Of a stretch of DNA of 64,000 nucleotides, positions 12,492 to 23,492 are shown piece by piece. Numbering within the stretch: position 1 is the first letter of the stretch; every line of letters starts with the position of its first letter. The notes under the pieces were generated by a model, which was given only the letters and a program-made list of their open reading frames with translations, was not told the origin of the DNA and did no database searches. The translations under genes and the position numbers were made by a program. The DNA is from Ceratodon purpureus (taxonomy: Eukaryota > Streptophyta > Bryopsida > Pseudoditrichales > Ditrichaceae): NCBI GenBank assembly GCA_014871385.1, contig CM026426.1, positions 23,835,437 to 23,899,436 of the forward strand, written 5' to 3'.

Positions 12492-12518
12492 CCTGCTGGC
12501 ACCAACTGTGCCAGCAGG
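12492..12518. repeat. Perfect 11-bp subterminal inverted repeat (hairpin)
   Basis: CCTGCTGGCAC, five spacer bases, then GTGCCAGCAGG. It lies 47 bp inside the left terminal repeat. It is an extended version of the palindrome found throughout the element, so it is a plausible binding site for an element-encoded protein. Just outward are GGGCATGCCC and another near-palindrome (TGCCAAAATTTTGGGCA), which make this end unusually palindrome-rich. Confidence 0.85.
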
Positions 12519-13329
12519 TCGCCAAAAGCGAGCCAAATCGCGAATGGGGGGGTCCGGCCAATAGTCGCGCAGGAAGGCTTCCCTCCCCCGCGCGTGTAGT
12601 CCCGCAGGTCGAGAACGGAGCCTCTTCGCGCACGGAATTCGAGCATTGCAGAAGGGTGTCAGCGGTGGTGGGCTTTATGAACTCCTGCAAAACTGACTCC
12701 ACAGGCCACCTACCGAAATCGAATTGCCGCTCCCCCTTTGAGATGCAACGTGCACAAGGTGTTGATGTCGAAATGCTGCCAACGGTCATTCCGAACCTCA
12801 TGCGTTCCCTGAGAGAGTTGTTGTCGTTGCGTTGTCAAGCAGGATGGAGCGGTGGAGGCCTCCAAAGGCTGGGCGAAGTTGTTCGATTTCGGTTGTGGGT
12901 GGTCACGCATTGTGCAGTAGAGATTTAGGGTTTAGCTGTAGTGGTCTTCCAACGCTGCCAGCGGTCTGCCATCCACATAGGTTGGAGAGAGTACCTGAGT
13001 TGGGAATTGGGGTTTCGGGATGAGGTTTTAGGGTAGGTCGTACCTTGGTTGCGAGGCCGTGGACGCAGGTTTTAGCCGTTCGTGATGGCGGAGGGTGTGT
13101 TGACAGCGTGTAGTTGTGGCGGTTGATGACAGCGACGACATCACTTGTAAGTTTTGAGTTCACAGTCGAAAATTTCGTGCATTCTAGTGGTATGGCTACG
13201 GCCAAACTCCCTCGTACAGAGTGTCATCCTGCATAATACTCAAGACTTGGAGGGCAACTGGATCCCCATGAGGGTGGATCGTGATTCATGGGTTATGCTG
13301 CAACCAACGTCGCATGGGCCTTGGTATAG

Positions 13330-14512
13330 AGAGGCAAGGCGGCATGGTGGAGAAAATTTTCGGCGGCCTTCAAAGCGCAGATCAGAGATTTCTCCTGGAT
13401 CTCCACGGAGCATGGAGCATGCGACCTCGATAAGGTGCTTGTGCAACATGCATATCAACCAAGGCATCTGCGCTTGGATCCTACGGAGGCAGCAACCAAA
13501 TTGGGAATGGCAAACTACCTGTACGCGTCGGTTTCGGAGGATTGGGTACATCCTGCATCTATCCTTGGTCCCATTCTTGTGCTCCATGTTGAGATTGGGG
13601 AGGCAACACGGAATCGACAGAGCCACGCGGAGTTGCTGGACATAGGTACATTCTTCCTTGGTGGTCTGTATTTGCCTCCAACAGGTGACACGCTGTACGG
13701 GAAGGTTGAAGCACTCCCGCTTCCAGGGTTCAACGATGTGGAGTGGCCTTTGCCAGACATGCACACATCTGAGGCGTTTAGAACAAAGCTCACTCTCGAT
13801 TTTGCAAATGCCATGAAAGCAACAACTAGTAGCAGCTTCGTCCACCACCAATGGTTTATGCCAATCCATGTTATGGTTGATTTGTTTGCGGTAGCTGCTG
13901 ACAGCATTAGGCGGACACCTACATTGTTTGTTTTGAGTAGTCCATCCGAGGCTCCGCTGAGCAGTCTAATGAACCCAGGGTGGAACGAGAAGTTCCACAT
14001 TGGCCAAGATGTCATCAAGTGCGTTGCCAACAGGACCAGCATTGTTTTCCGCTATCACGTGGGAAGACAAACATTATACACCAGGTTCATGTATACAAGG
14101 TATAGGGGGGCTGCCAACAGTCAGTGGGAAGCGTTGGATCACCTACCAGAAGAGGTGATGGTGGAAGTGTCTTGTATGTTTAGGGGGAACCTGCTGCCAA
14201 CATTCGAAGTTGGCAAGGGCTCGCCAGTATCCCACCTGCGGCAAGAAATTGCAATGGCACTTGGAGATGACGTACCTGGGCAGTACAACCTGGTTTTGAT
14301 AGAGGCCAACGGTGTTCGTGAGAAAAAGGTACGAGTCTAGCCGAATTCATGTAGTCGTTTTGATGTGTTGGGAATTGGCTGTTCAGAGCTCCTTGCTGCC
14401 AGCAAACGAAAATGACAGGATTTGTTGGATGCAGATCAACCAGCGCCATGAGAGACACCTTACAGCTGCGGATGTCACGGTTCCCAAAAGGATGAAGATT
14501 GTGGAGCTGTAG
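13330..14512 (+). CDS. Unknown element-encoded protein with a possible ubiquitin-like C-terminal fold
   Basis: The frame is open from about 13330 (after an in-frame TAG) to a donor at 14317. The 5' exon and start codon are not resolved; no ATG clearly marks the start. The open part includes the conserved block QWFMPIHVMVDLFAVAADSI, SSLMNPGWNEKF and RTSIVFRYHVGRQTLYTRF. A C-terminal stretch of about 60 residues (VEVSCMFRGN ... VSHLRQEIAMALG ... YNLVLIEANG) alternates like a ubiquitin/PB1-type beta-grasp; that fold is a guess. An 85-bp intron (14318-14402) begins GTGAGA and ends GCTGCCAG, inside a palindrome copy. It joins in phase 1 to a last exon (14403-14512) reading NENDRICWMQINQRHERHL and ending MKIVEL. 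A decayed paralogue lies at 2.76-3.59 kb, so this is a family. Its role is unknown; a partner of the transposase or a regulator is possible. Confidence 0.6.
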
Positions 14513-15491
14513 GAAAAGTGATTTCGGGGATGGGTAGTCACAGTATGTGGGAAGTCATTAGGTTCTTCGCGAAGTCGTTAGCGAGTTCAGGTAGTGGTTT
14601 TGCTTACCATTCAGGACTTTCTGTGGGACATCCTGTATTAACGTGTTATATGGAGGCAAATTTGTGATTACCCTTGATCTTCGTGCTGCCAGCGGAAATA
14701 GAAAAGAAAAACAGTTACAATTACCAGTGGTGAATCCTAGGGTGCAAAATGAAAAATAGAATAAAATACAAGAAGTCTGAAGAATGGCCGGGGTTTCAGA
14801 GGGCCTGGGTCTGAATCGCAAAATTGCTTCGAACTTGTGGTGGCGCCATTGACGCTGGAGCCTGCTGCCAGCGCAAAATAAGAAAAGAAAAACAATTGCA
14901 TACAATAGAGCACATGACCCTTCAGAGGCACAAAATGGAGTTTGGCACTTGACAAATATGAAGTAATTCGGAAGGAATGTAAAGTTTGTTACTTCCTCCG
15001 AAGAGGCTGGCTCCTTCGTGAACCTGGTGCTCTGAACTGGCAATGGCGGGCACAATGCAGCCCTTGGTGCCAACAAAGACGAAAAAATGAAGGTTGCAAA
15101 TAAAAAAAGAACCACGCTTGATTCTAATAGAACAAGATAAAAATAAAAAACAGTTGTACATAAGAGATGAAGTAGGTCGCAGATGGTAAATAACAACAAT
15201 GGCCAAAATTGAAAGGGACCATGGTGGCGAATAATGAAATAGGAAAAAAAAAAAAATGGCGGCTAAAGAGCAGCCCTTGCTGTCAGCAGTCCTCAATAAA
15301 GAAGAAATACAGTTGCGAATAAAAAGGAAGGGTTACAAGAATGCCATATCTTTCAAAGAGACATGGCAGTCCAGAGGCAAATTGTTTTCAAGTTCGGAAA
15401 AGTTTAAGAAATGTAGCCCATAAAAGTCCGGACAAAAAGTCGCTGCCAGCAAACCCCTAACCCCGCCTACGGAACTATCTAAGGTGGGAAT
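14513..15491. repeat. Tandem-like array between two convergent genes
   Basis: Four imperfect units of about 180-210 bp start with the palindrome or a variant at 14685, 14864, 15066 and 15279. Each is followed on the plus strand by an A-rich run (GAAATAGAAAAGAAAAACAG and relatives) and often TTGCRAATAAAA. On the minus strand each unit reads as a pyrimidine tract followed by GCTGGCAG, the form of a 3' splice site. I infer repeated duplication of an intron 3' end or of a protein-binding unit. No coding sequence is supported. Confidence 0.6.
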
Positions 15492-17428
15492 CTACTCCAC
15501 GACTGCATCTGTGGCAATTGCCTCAACAAGGCTGGACAGTCCCTCCATGTTGGTGTCGTCCTCGTTCTTCCAAGCTGCACCTGGTCCTTGCGTGGTGGCG
15601 GATGAGCCCTTGTTCCCTTCTCCGGATAGGGCTGCTTGGGTCTCATGAGGAGAGCGTTGCGTGGGATCGAACGCCAGGGAGTCTGAGTCGGGGAGAGCAT
15701 CCTCTGTAGTTGCTGCCAGCAAACAAGAATTAGAAAATAAGAATTATTCGGATGTAACAACGAATTAGGCAAGTAGCAATGGGCAGATAGGTTAAGGGGC
15801 AACAAACCTTGGTCGCCCTTGGTCTTCTTCCACGGAAGCGCGGCCACAGAGGGGGCAGCGGGCCTCTTGCTGCCAGCACGTGGTGAAGCAGGCTCGGCCA
15901 GGAAGATCTCCTCCGTGAGACGTAACTCCTCCGCGGCCTTGGAGTCGAGGTCGAAGCCCCACTGCCCAAGCCATCCTCCAGTCATCCCCCGCTCGCAACG
16001 ACGGCACCGGGCGTCTTGGGAGAAGACTGCCTCAAACATACAATGGGGATGTGCCAAGCAGCCGCAGAACAAAGGTACGCAGCAGGTGTCAACGAAGTAA
16101 CGCTCGCAGAAGGGGCATGGGTCGTTCAGGGCTATTGGCAACACCTGGAACACCAGTGGATAACGAGCCAGCACCTTCTTCGGGCGCAAGAAAGCTGAAG
16201 CCAACTCCAAGGCCGAGATCTCCGCTGTCAGCGCGGAGACCTCGGCGTGGCGTCTCTGCTCATCGGCTTCCATCTCCTCCAACTTCTTGTAGACCCTGTC
16301 AATGCGGGCTTGGGCCTCAAGGAGTGCCTTGCTTGCAAGCCCCAGCTTGTCTTGGCCTAAGCGGGCCGCGTGATCAAAGCGCCTCTTCTCTTGGTCGTTG
16401 CTAGCGACCGCGGCCTTCTTCGAGGCCTCGCGGGCGGAGAAGATGTCGTCATAGAGCTTCGACTCCTCGGCCTCCTTGGCTTTGATGTAGTCCCGCTGGG
16501 TTGCAAGGTCGACCTTCACGCGGTCCCGGCTGGCCTCCACCTTCAGAAGTGCCGCCTCCAAGGACTTCTTCTTGAGGCGCTGCTGTTCCAGGACCTGCTT
16601 CGGATCCGTTGCCACCAAGGGCTGCACCTTGATGGCAACGGCAGCAAGGGCCTTCACGGACTTCTTCTCAGCCACGGCCTTGGCAGGAGGGGGCAGGGAT
16701 CTAGGTCCCCTGACCTTCTTCGCCTCCGCGGCCGTGATCAAAGCCTTGGAGGTGGCTCCAACTGGCTTGGCTGCTCCGCTCGACTCCGCCCCTCCTCCCT
16801 TGCCCTTGCTGCCAGCACCGGGGATGTGGCCAGCGAGGAAGTCGATAATGGCTTCAATCTGCTCCCTCAAGGCCGGGGGAGTCAACTTCTGCGGATTACG
16901 CCCTGGCAGCTTCTCACGCCCCTTCACAATTGCCTCCGCCTTCTGGGCGAAGTTGACATCCACGCCCTTCTCAAAGTAGAGGTGGCAAGCCCGAAGAAAG
17001 GAGGTCCCGAATGCCCAGTTGTCGGGGTCACCTCCATAAGTCCACCGGTACATCTCGCAGTATTTCCTCTGGGCCTCCGGATCCTCACAGTCAGCAACGT
17101 AGTGCCGCCCAGAAGAACGCTCTGGCCATCTGTCGATGAAGTCGGCCTTCCTGCAATGCTTGTCGCCGCTGAGGTCACTGAACTTGAGCCCCTTGTTGGA
17201 GAGCTGCAAGGTGCGGGCGAAGAAGTCCTCATCGTAATCCGCAGCCTGCCTACCCAGCAGAAATGGGGCGAGGTGGTGGAGCTGTGCATGAAGTGCAGGG
17301 GGTAAGCCGTCCAAGTCGAAGGCGTCATCCCACGGCGTCTCAACATCGTTGCCATCCTCCTTGCTATCAGCAACCTCGACGACCTCCTTCTTCACGACGG
17401 CCTCCTTTCCCTTCCTACGGCTCGACAT
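15492..17428 (-). CDS. Element-encoded coiled-coil protein with RING-like zinc finger
   Basis: The chosen start is the ATG at 17428 (MSSRRKGKEAVVKKEV); an in-frame ATG at 17482 is also possible. The N-terminal 170 residues are acidic/aromatic with no family I know. A Gly/Ala/Ser-rich linker follows, then a long Lys/Glu/Ala-rich coiled coil (LEQQRLKKKSLEAALLKVEA onward to SALTAEISALELA). A Cys/His cluster comes next: CPFC, 13 residues, C-G-C-LAH-PH-C, then CRRC, resembling a RING or related cross-brace zinc finger. The C-terminus is basic (GSKRPAAP, PWKKTKG) and suggests a nuclear protein. Exon 1 ends at 15808. A 95-bp intron (15713-15807) starts GTTTGT and ends GCTGGCAG within a palindrome copy. 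It joins in phase 1 to the last exon (15492-15712), ending VEAIATDAVVE. The frame is intact. A ubiquitin ligase or DNA-binding accessory role is possible but not shown. Confidence 0.7.
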
Positions 17429-19549
17429 CCCTGGCGCTGGTAGTGCAAAAACAACACGTTTTACGAAAGGGGGATCGCGCATGGCAGCTGATAGGAGAGA
17501 AACGGACAGGGTATTATTCTTGCAGATTAGAGATTTAAGCTACACATCTCTAAACCATTACCCCCCGCGACCCTAGGAGCCATTGCTGAGCAACTCTATT
17601 CTCTTCACCATGGTCGGTACGCTCCAACATGGCCAACCGCAACATAAGGAGGAGCAAGGTTGCAAAAAAATAGACACGATCAGATCACTAACCTCGCAAT
17701 GCTTCACTGCCAGCGGTGGAAGACGGTGCAGCTTGAAGCCCCTCTCGCCGCGCGTGACAATGCGCCTCTAGATTCTGCAGCCGAGAAACCTCCACCTCAC
17801 CCCACGCTCCCAGCCCTGCTGCTCCACCCCGCTTCTTCTGCTATAGCTCACCCTCCCCTCTCTCCGGCTGGCCTCGGTTCTTCTCCACTCCGCTCCTCAC
17901 GCTGCAGCTCCACGCCCGCTCCTCACTTCGCCAATGAGCTCCACGCCTGCTCCTCACTATTCGAGAGCTCCACCCCGCTCCTTGTGCTGTACCCCCCTCC
18001 CCTCGGGCTCCCGACCGTGCTGCTCCTCCCCACACCTTGCGCTGTAGCTCCCAACCGCAAGAACTCGCCTTCAGCTCTACGGCCGCTCCTCACGTGACCC
18101 TCAACGCGAGCTCCGTGTAATGCAGCTCCGCCCCGCTCTATCACCTTCCGTGGCCCACCACAGTGCTTGCGCTTCCGTTTCTTCTTGCCAATGACGTTGC
18201 TGCTCTTCCTTCGTCCTCCTTGCTGTACCTCCCCGCAGCTCTCGACCCTGCTGCTACTCCTCGCTCCCGACCTTGCTGTACCTCCCCGCAGCTCTCGACC
18301 CTGCTGCTGCTGCTAACCGCTCCCGACCTTGCTGTACCTCCCCGCAGCTCTCGACCCTGCTGCTGCTCCTCGCTCCCGACCTTGCTGCTCCAAAACCGCT
18401 CACGACCCCCTTGCTCCACCTGCCGTTGAATCTCCACGGCCCTCCTCGACGGCTCGCTCCTCACGCTGTAGCTGCTTCGTGCAGTCGACCGCAACGGCCC
18501 CTTCCTTCAAAGTCGTTGCTGGCGGTACTCTTCGTCTCCTCACGCGATCTTCAACGACCCAAAGGGGGTGCGTGACTGTATCGCCCTCTGAACATCCAAC
18601 TTCCCCACGGCGCCCACAAAACTGCCAAGGTAATTGCAATCGCGAGGGCGCTTGCTGACAGCAAGAGGACGACTGAAGAAGACAGAGGAGCTGAAGAGGT
18701 GTTGGAGTCAACGGAGGGTGTCGTATGGGAACAAGGCAGGAAAAGAGAGAGGCCTTCCTGCCCGAGTCAACCACATGTGCGTCCTTGAAAACTAGGCCGG
18801 GTTTACTTCAAGAGGATATTGGAACGCTTTTAGAGGAGGTTTGGGGGGCTTAGAGGGAGTTGAGAGTCTCAAACAGAGTTTAATGAAGGGAGGTTGAGGA
18901 GTTGGTGCAAAGCTCTCAATTCTCCCTTAATTGCCACTCCATGCAAATGATTGCCATGGCCCTAAACCACACATCCCCATTTGATGTGGGTACTTAGAAA
19001 ATCGTCTTAGAAATTAAAATCTTAATTTGAGCGTGACTGGTACATATGATTACTAAGACCATTAATTATGAAGATTAATAATTGCATGGACTAGGCACTT
19101 TAGTGAGCTATCCACAAAACAAGTTTAGGGGAGAAACATGGCCTAACTCATTCAAAAAAAACATTGTTGCCAGCCACATTCTACATAGCTCTAACATAAT
19201 TACCAAAATACATTGCGGTCAAGTCACACACGGCCATTGCTCGCGTCATCACTGTCGTCATTGCTGCCAGCGACCTCACTGTCAGTGGACTCCCCTTCTT
19301 CTCCATGGGTGCCTCTTTAATAATTATCGAGATTAACTTAGCAATGGATAAGCCATTTTAGGGAATTGCTCGAAAAAATCCTCATTTTTTGATAAATCTA
19401 TCCGTAAATGGCTATTCTAGAATGAAACCAAAAAACATGTTAAAGAAGAACCACTGTCTACTCCGATCAAAAAAATTAAAAAAAATAAAAAACTTGCTAC
19501 ATTATAGATGTCCATCCAATGAGTTTAGAACGCATAATTTGTACTCAAT
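17429..19549. repeat. Non-coding interval with a CT-rich minisatellite
   Basis: This lies between the 5' end of the RING-like gene and the 3' end of the transposase gene. From 17.8 to 18.5 kb it is strongly C/T-rich. A unit beginning TGCTGTACCTCCCCGCAGCT recurs at 18221, 18274 and 18330 (period 53-56 bp), with partial copies to about 18400. Long ORFs here are low-complexity and I do not accept them as genes. Promoter elements of the minus-strand RING-like gene would lie just above 17428. Palindrome copies are at 18654 and 19263. Confidence 0.6.
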
Positions 19550-22500
19550 TCATACAGGCTCGTTGCCAGCGTCATCGCTGTCCACGTTGTTGCCAGCGTC
19601 GTCACCGTCAGTTGAGTTGCGTCCTTCCTCAAGATCCACATTGTTGCCCTCCTCCCCGGGGTCATCTTTGTTGGCAGATCCTCTTGCTTGATCATTGTTG
19701 GCTCCATCACCTCCAACGGTGTTATCACACACCCAAGCTTTGCCAACACGCCGTCGCCTTGACCGCCAATTCTTCAAAGCCCTGGCAGCATTTGATCGAT
19801 GCCACTGTTCTCGCCTTCTACGTGTAGCCTCCATGCGGGCCTCTTCGTCCGGGGTATTTAGAACCCTGGTGCACTCTAATTTCTTCTTATACCGATGCTG
19901 TATATTTCGGTACCAATGTTGGAATTGTTGCAAAATAACACTGATGCGCTCTTTGCCACCACCGTGAGCTGTATGCGCTTGATTCGCTGCCTTCGCTTGA
20001 TGATGGGATTTCTCCATACCCTGGCAACTCCATACGGCCAGACTACCGTATTCCTCCACAAACCAACTGCCATGCCTGACAATTACATGCTGTCAACAGC
20101 CACTCCAAGGTTAGTCCTGGATAGAGAATTGACAAAAGTGAGGTCAGCCATCAACCCCTAATTCATCCCAAACCTCGTTCATATAACTCACCATGTAGTG
20201 CGACACATGCTCCTCTCCGAAGGCCTCTAAAAATGTTCTCCCCCACGTTTCTATCTTCCCTTTGAACTGGAGTCGTTGTTCTGCTGTCAGCACCAAGCCG
20301 CTGAAATATGGTAGAACCTCTTCAAAGGCTTGCCACATAGCAGCCCTTGCCCTACGATGTGCACCGCCGCCACTATTATTGCTCTCTGCTTGACATATGT
20401 CTATCCAGGCCTTGTCGTTTCCAGACCATACGCTTGGTTTAAATAGTCTGCTAGCAACAACCCCACTGAAAGATGGCTTCTGTGGCACATTCCCTGTGCT
20501 GCCACTCAGTTTCGGATCCTTTCTAATCTCCACATTGCCACCGTGAGCCCCGATAGCTGACAAGGACTTCTCCATTTGCTCTATGGCTGTAGCCCTCAGT
20601 CTTTGATCTTGTATGTTCCAGACATAAATGATGTGTTGATGCACAATCTTCTCCGCTAGGCGAACTAGGGCGTGAAGTGTACAAATGTGCACTCTTTGCA
20701 ACGGAATTGGCAAGATAGGCCTCCACCTTGTATGTGCACGCATGTCACATGGTTCTGGCTCCACAGAGTTGACAAACAGTCCCCCCACCCAGTTCGGTTT
20801 CCCACGTTTTCTGATGGCAGCACTCGCCTGGCTTGCTGTCCCTACGGTAGGCTTAGCCCTCTTCTGCTCGCAGTATATGCAGTTCATCGCACACGACGGC
20901 CCCGACTGAAGCCCGTACATACACTTGATCGTCTTCATGTCCGCACCGAGATGCCATTCCACATGGAATTCTCCAACTTCAGGGACCGTGAGTTTCTCGC
21001 CACTGGACTGTGCTGCAATCACAAAGGAAATTTGGATTTCCCAAATATCCACGACAGAACTTCGTAGGACTCTTTCTCCACTTGAAAGGTTGCCACTGGC
21101 CAAATTTCCTGCTCCTACTGGACTGAGAAAAACAGGGCATGGTTTCTCTGAATGTCTGGGTCGAGCGCCCTATTCATCAATGTGATGCTGACCCGTTCAA
21201 ACTTCTTGCCATTGACAATCTCGGCCTCGTCCAATTTCATGACAAATACCAGCGGTGCCCCTCTTAACTCTGTGGAAACATGGCGAGTGGATGTGTAAGT
21301 CACGGTTAATTGATAAATAACCCTGCTGGCAGCAAACTCTGAAAACAACAGTCTGAGGTGATTACGTTACCTTCTTCCGTGATGCCGTAGAAGATCACCA
21401 TGCTCCTTTGGACCACCTCAAGGTCTGTGAATAGGGAATTCTTGTCAGTCAAAACGACTTCCTTTACCATGTCCTCGGACTTCTTGTTCTTCTTAGAACT
21501 TGCTGGCAGCGTAAGTCGACCTTCAGCATGGTAGTATTCGCCAATATACTGTGGCAGGTTTGCATTTAACTCCTGCCGAAGCAGTTTCACGTGATAGGGG
21601 CTCGGCAAAATACTCCCGGAGACTCCTTTGTTCAGAGCAGCAATGGGAGCCTTCACAGATTTGTAGAGAGCACCATATCCCCGATGGGAAACCCCTGCCT
21701 GGTCGCAAGCAGCAAGAGATTGTCCGGTCCAATACTCTTACCAATCGATTTGAGCACATTTTTCGCAATATCTGACTGAACATGTGCCATTGCAGGCTGA
21801 GAAGCGAGGGCTACACCTTCATGCCGTGACAAAATTTGAGCTAGTGCTACTGCAGTCCTATTTTGGGACTCTTTATCCCCCCGCAGTCGAGAGCACTTCC
21901 GGTTCTCTCGGTTTCTTTCGACAACAAACTGCACCACATCTGGTTGCAGCACTGTCTGCACAAGCTTCACTCTTGCTTTTGATCCACCTGATCCAGGTTT
22001 TAACTCGTGAATCCCTCTGAGAGCCCTCCTCCTATTTTGCATGCCCATGGGGGTCTCCTTCTCGAAGCTGGCCCTCCGCTGGCAGCGGTCAACGTCTTCT
22101 TGGAGACCCCGCACATGGCGCTCCAATTGCTCCACCCTTTGGGCATGGCAATCACGGACAGCCTGTAATTTAGCTTGCAAATCCCTGCATTTCTTCTCTA
22201 ACTCAAGGCAACGCATTCTCCCCAATTGGACATCTTGGGCTGCCCTTGAGTTGCTGGCCAGAGCTTCGCCTCTAAGCTGAAGCACTTCTTTGCTCAACTG
22301 TGCCAACTGGATCCACGTCTCCTCCTGTGTAGGACCATGTACACAATGATCCAGCAGCCTGTGTGTATATCCGCGAAGACCCTGCTCTCCATGACATATG
22401 AACACAACGAACTCTTTTAGCGACTTGATTGGAGGTGGCTTCCCTGTCATTGGGTCAACATGGTAAATGTCTCCATTGATCCACAAGTCAATGTTCGTGT

Positions 22501-22642
22501 CTCCACGCAACCTCCGTGTTGGAAACGAGCTCCTCATGCACAGCTCCACTTGCGTAGAACCTCGTCTCATGACCGGGGCATAACGTGTGTCCAGTGCAAA
22601 GTGGGGAATGTACTGATTGCTTCGTTCAGCCCTTGCTGCCAT
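19550..22642 (-). pseudogene. DDE-type transposase with zinc-knuckle insertion, frameshifted
   Basis: The first exon (22642 downward, MAARAERSNQ) encodes about 330 residues with a central coiled coil (LELEKKCRDLQAKLQ). The next segments give ALYKSVKAPIAALNKG and LPQYIGEYYHAEGRL. A first catalytic-Asp candidate follows at LVFVMKLDEAEI, about 21.2 kb. Then VEKESYEVLS and FHVEWHLGADMKTIK (second Asp) lead into NCIYCEQKR (C-x2-C) and VHICTLHALVRLAEKI (His). The final ORF (19550-20059) carries VWSCQGMEKSHHQAKAA, a good place for the catalytic Glu, and a basic and then acidic Gly/Asp/Asn-rich tail. Asp, Asp, C-x2-C, His, Glu is the layout of RNase H-fold transposases with an insertion domain (RAG1/Transib, CACTA and related groups). 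At least three frame changes (near 21.66, 21.35 and 21.05 kb) are not obvious introns, so this copy looks inactive. The superfamily is left open. Confidence 0.6.
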
Positions 22643-23492
22643 CGTGGACCCGATAGTCGGTAATCTTGATTGAATCTCCCCTGGTCACACATGGTGATTT
22701 GCTGTTATTCGAGAGAACTTGTTATGATCTTGGGACACCTCCTACACCCAATGAAAAACTAAATTCACAACCTCAAATACTCCGAACCTAATTCGATAGA
22801 CCTGCGTGGCATCTACAAGCGCTATCGACCACGAAACCTACATTGCCTTATGCCGTTGTGGCAGCAAGGGCTAATGAAATCGAAATTCAAATTGCTCAAA
22901 AACCCAGTAGCCCCTGAACACCCCACAAAGGTTTATCGAATTAGGTTAACTTACCTTCCCTTCAAGTACATCAGTTTTCATCTCTTCGTTGAAACCTTGG
23001 TCGCCAACTGAGAACAACCCCTCGCCGCCGTCGCTGCCAGCGGACGCTACCAAGAAATGAATTGCAATCTCAATTTTGCTCCTCCGGTCTGGGGCGCCAT
23101 CGCCACTCGGAATCTTTCTCGCAAATCACATACGATTGTGCGTCCCACAGTGCCAACAACGACTTGCTTGAAGCAGAACAGGGCGCTTCGTTTTCTTGGT
23201 GCTGAACGGCGTAGAGCCGGTGGCGCCATCGCGCCCAGACCGTTGTGGCAACAACTCGAACAATCCGTGGATCGAGGCAACGGATCGACGCACTTCATTA
23301 ATCGCCGAGCAATAAATCCCATTCCTTGGCGCTCAACAACCACCGTCCACGCCCTCTCGCCAACAAGGACCAACTATGCCACGCAACTCCCGTCCGTCTC
23401 CAAAAGGCCGCTTTGGGCAGCGTTTCAGACCCCTGCTGACAGCGACAGAGGGGGTTTTGGGCAGGCAGCCCACCTAACCCGGGCTGTCTTAC
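22643..23492. promoter_or_regulatory. Transposase 5' flank and right subterminal region
   Basis: GC-rich DNA between the transposase start and the right terminal repeat. It includes two copies of GGCGCCATCGC (about 23093 and 23222), palindrome copies at 23033 and 23435, and a GGGC-AGGCA-GCCC inverted repeat near 23457. A 155-codon plus-strand ORF here has no domain and is not called. I presume the transposase promoter lies here; no TATA box is obvious. Confidence 0.4.

Larger units (their letters stand above)
12954..23443. repeat. Dispersed palindrome GCTG-N-CAGC, about 18 copies
   Basis: Copies start at 12954, 13897, 14395, 14685, 14864, 15279, 15442, 15712, 15869, 16808, 18654, 19263, 20283, 21325, 21502, 22078, 23033 and 23435. 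The central base is most often C or G. Several copies extend further, for example CTTGCTGACAGCAAG at 18651 with 7-bp arms. Near-matches (GTTGCCAGC and similar) add at least five more. Eight fixed bases would be expected about 0.2 times in 11 kb. Copies lie in coding sequence, introns and intergenic DNA alike. Two of them, at 14395 and 15712, form 3' splice sites. Confidence 0.9.

Noticed and set aside
12374-12928. 184-codon plus-strand ORF at the left end of the element
   Set aside because: It starts outside the terminal repeat and crosses it, so it cannot be an element gene as drawn. No conserved segment was seen.
16370-17305. 311-codon plus-strand ORF opposite the RING-like gene
   Set aside because: Antisense shadow: Leu/Gly/Val-rich translation of the complementary strand of a Lys/Glu/Ala-rich coiled coil.
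17660-18658. Several ORFs of 90-145 codons rich in Leu, Pro and Ser
   Set aside because: They are low-complexity translations of a CT-rich minisatellite, open in several frames on both strands at once.
21326-21370. A third intron with its acceptor in the palindrome (transposase gene)
   Set aside because: The implied intron would be only about 45 bp and joins out of frame. An alternative acceptor gives 32 bp. A frameshift is the simpler reading, so it is not counted as evidence for palindrome splice sites.
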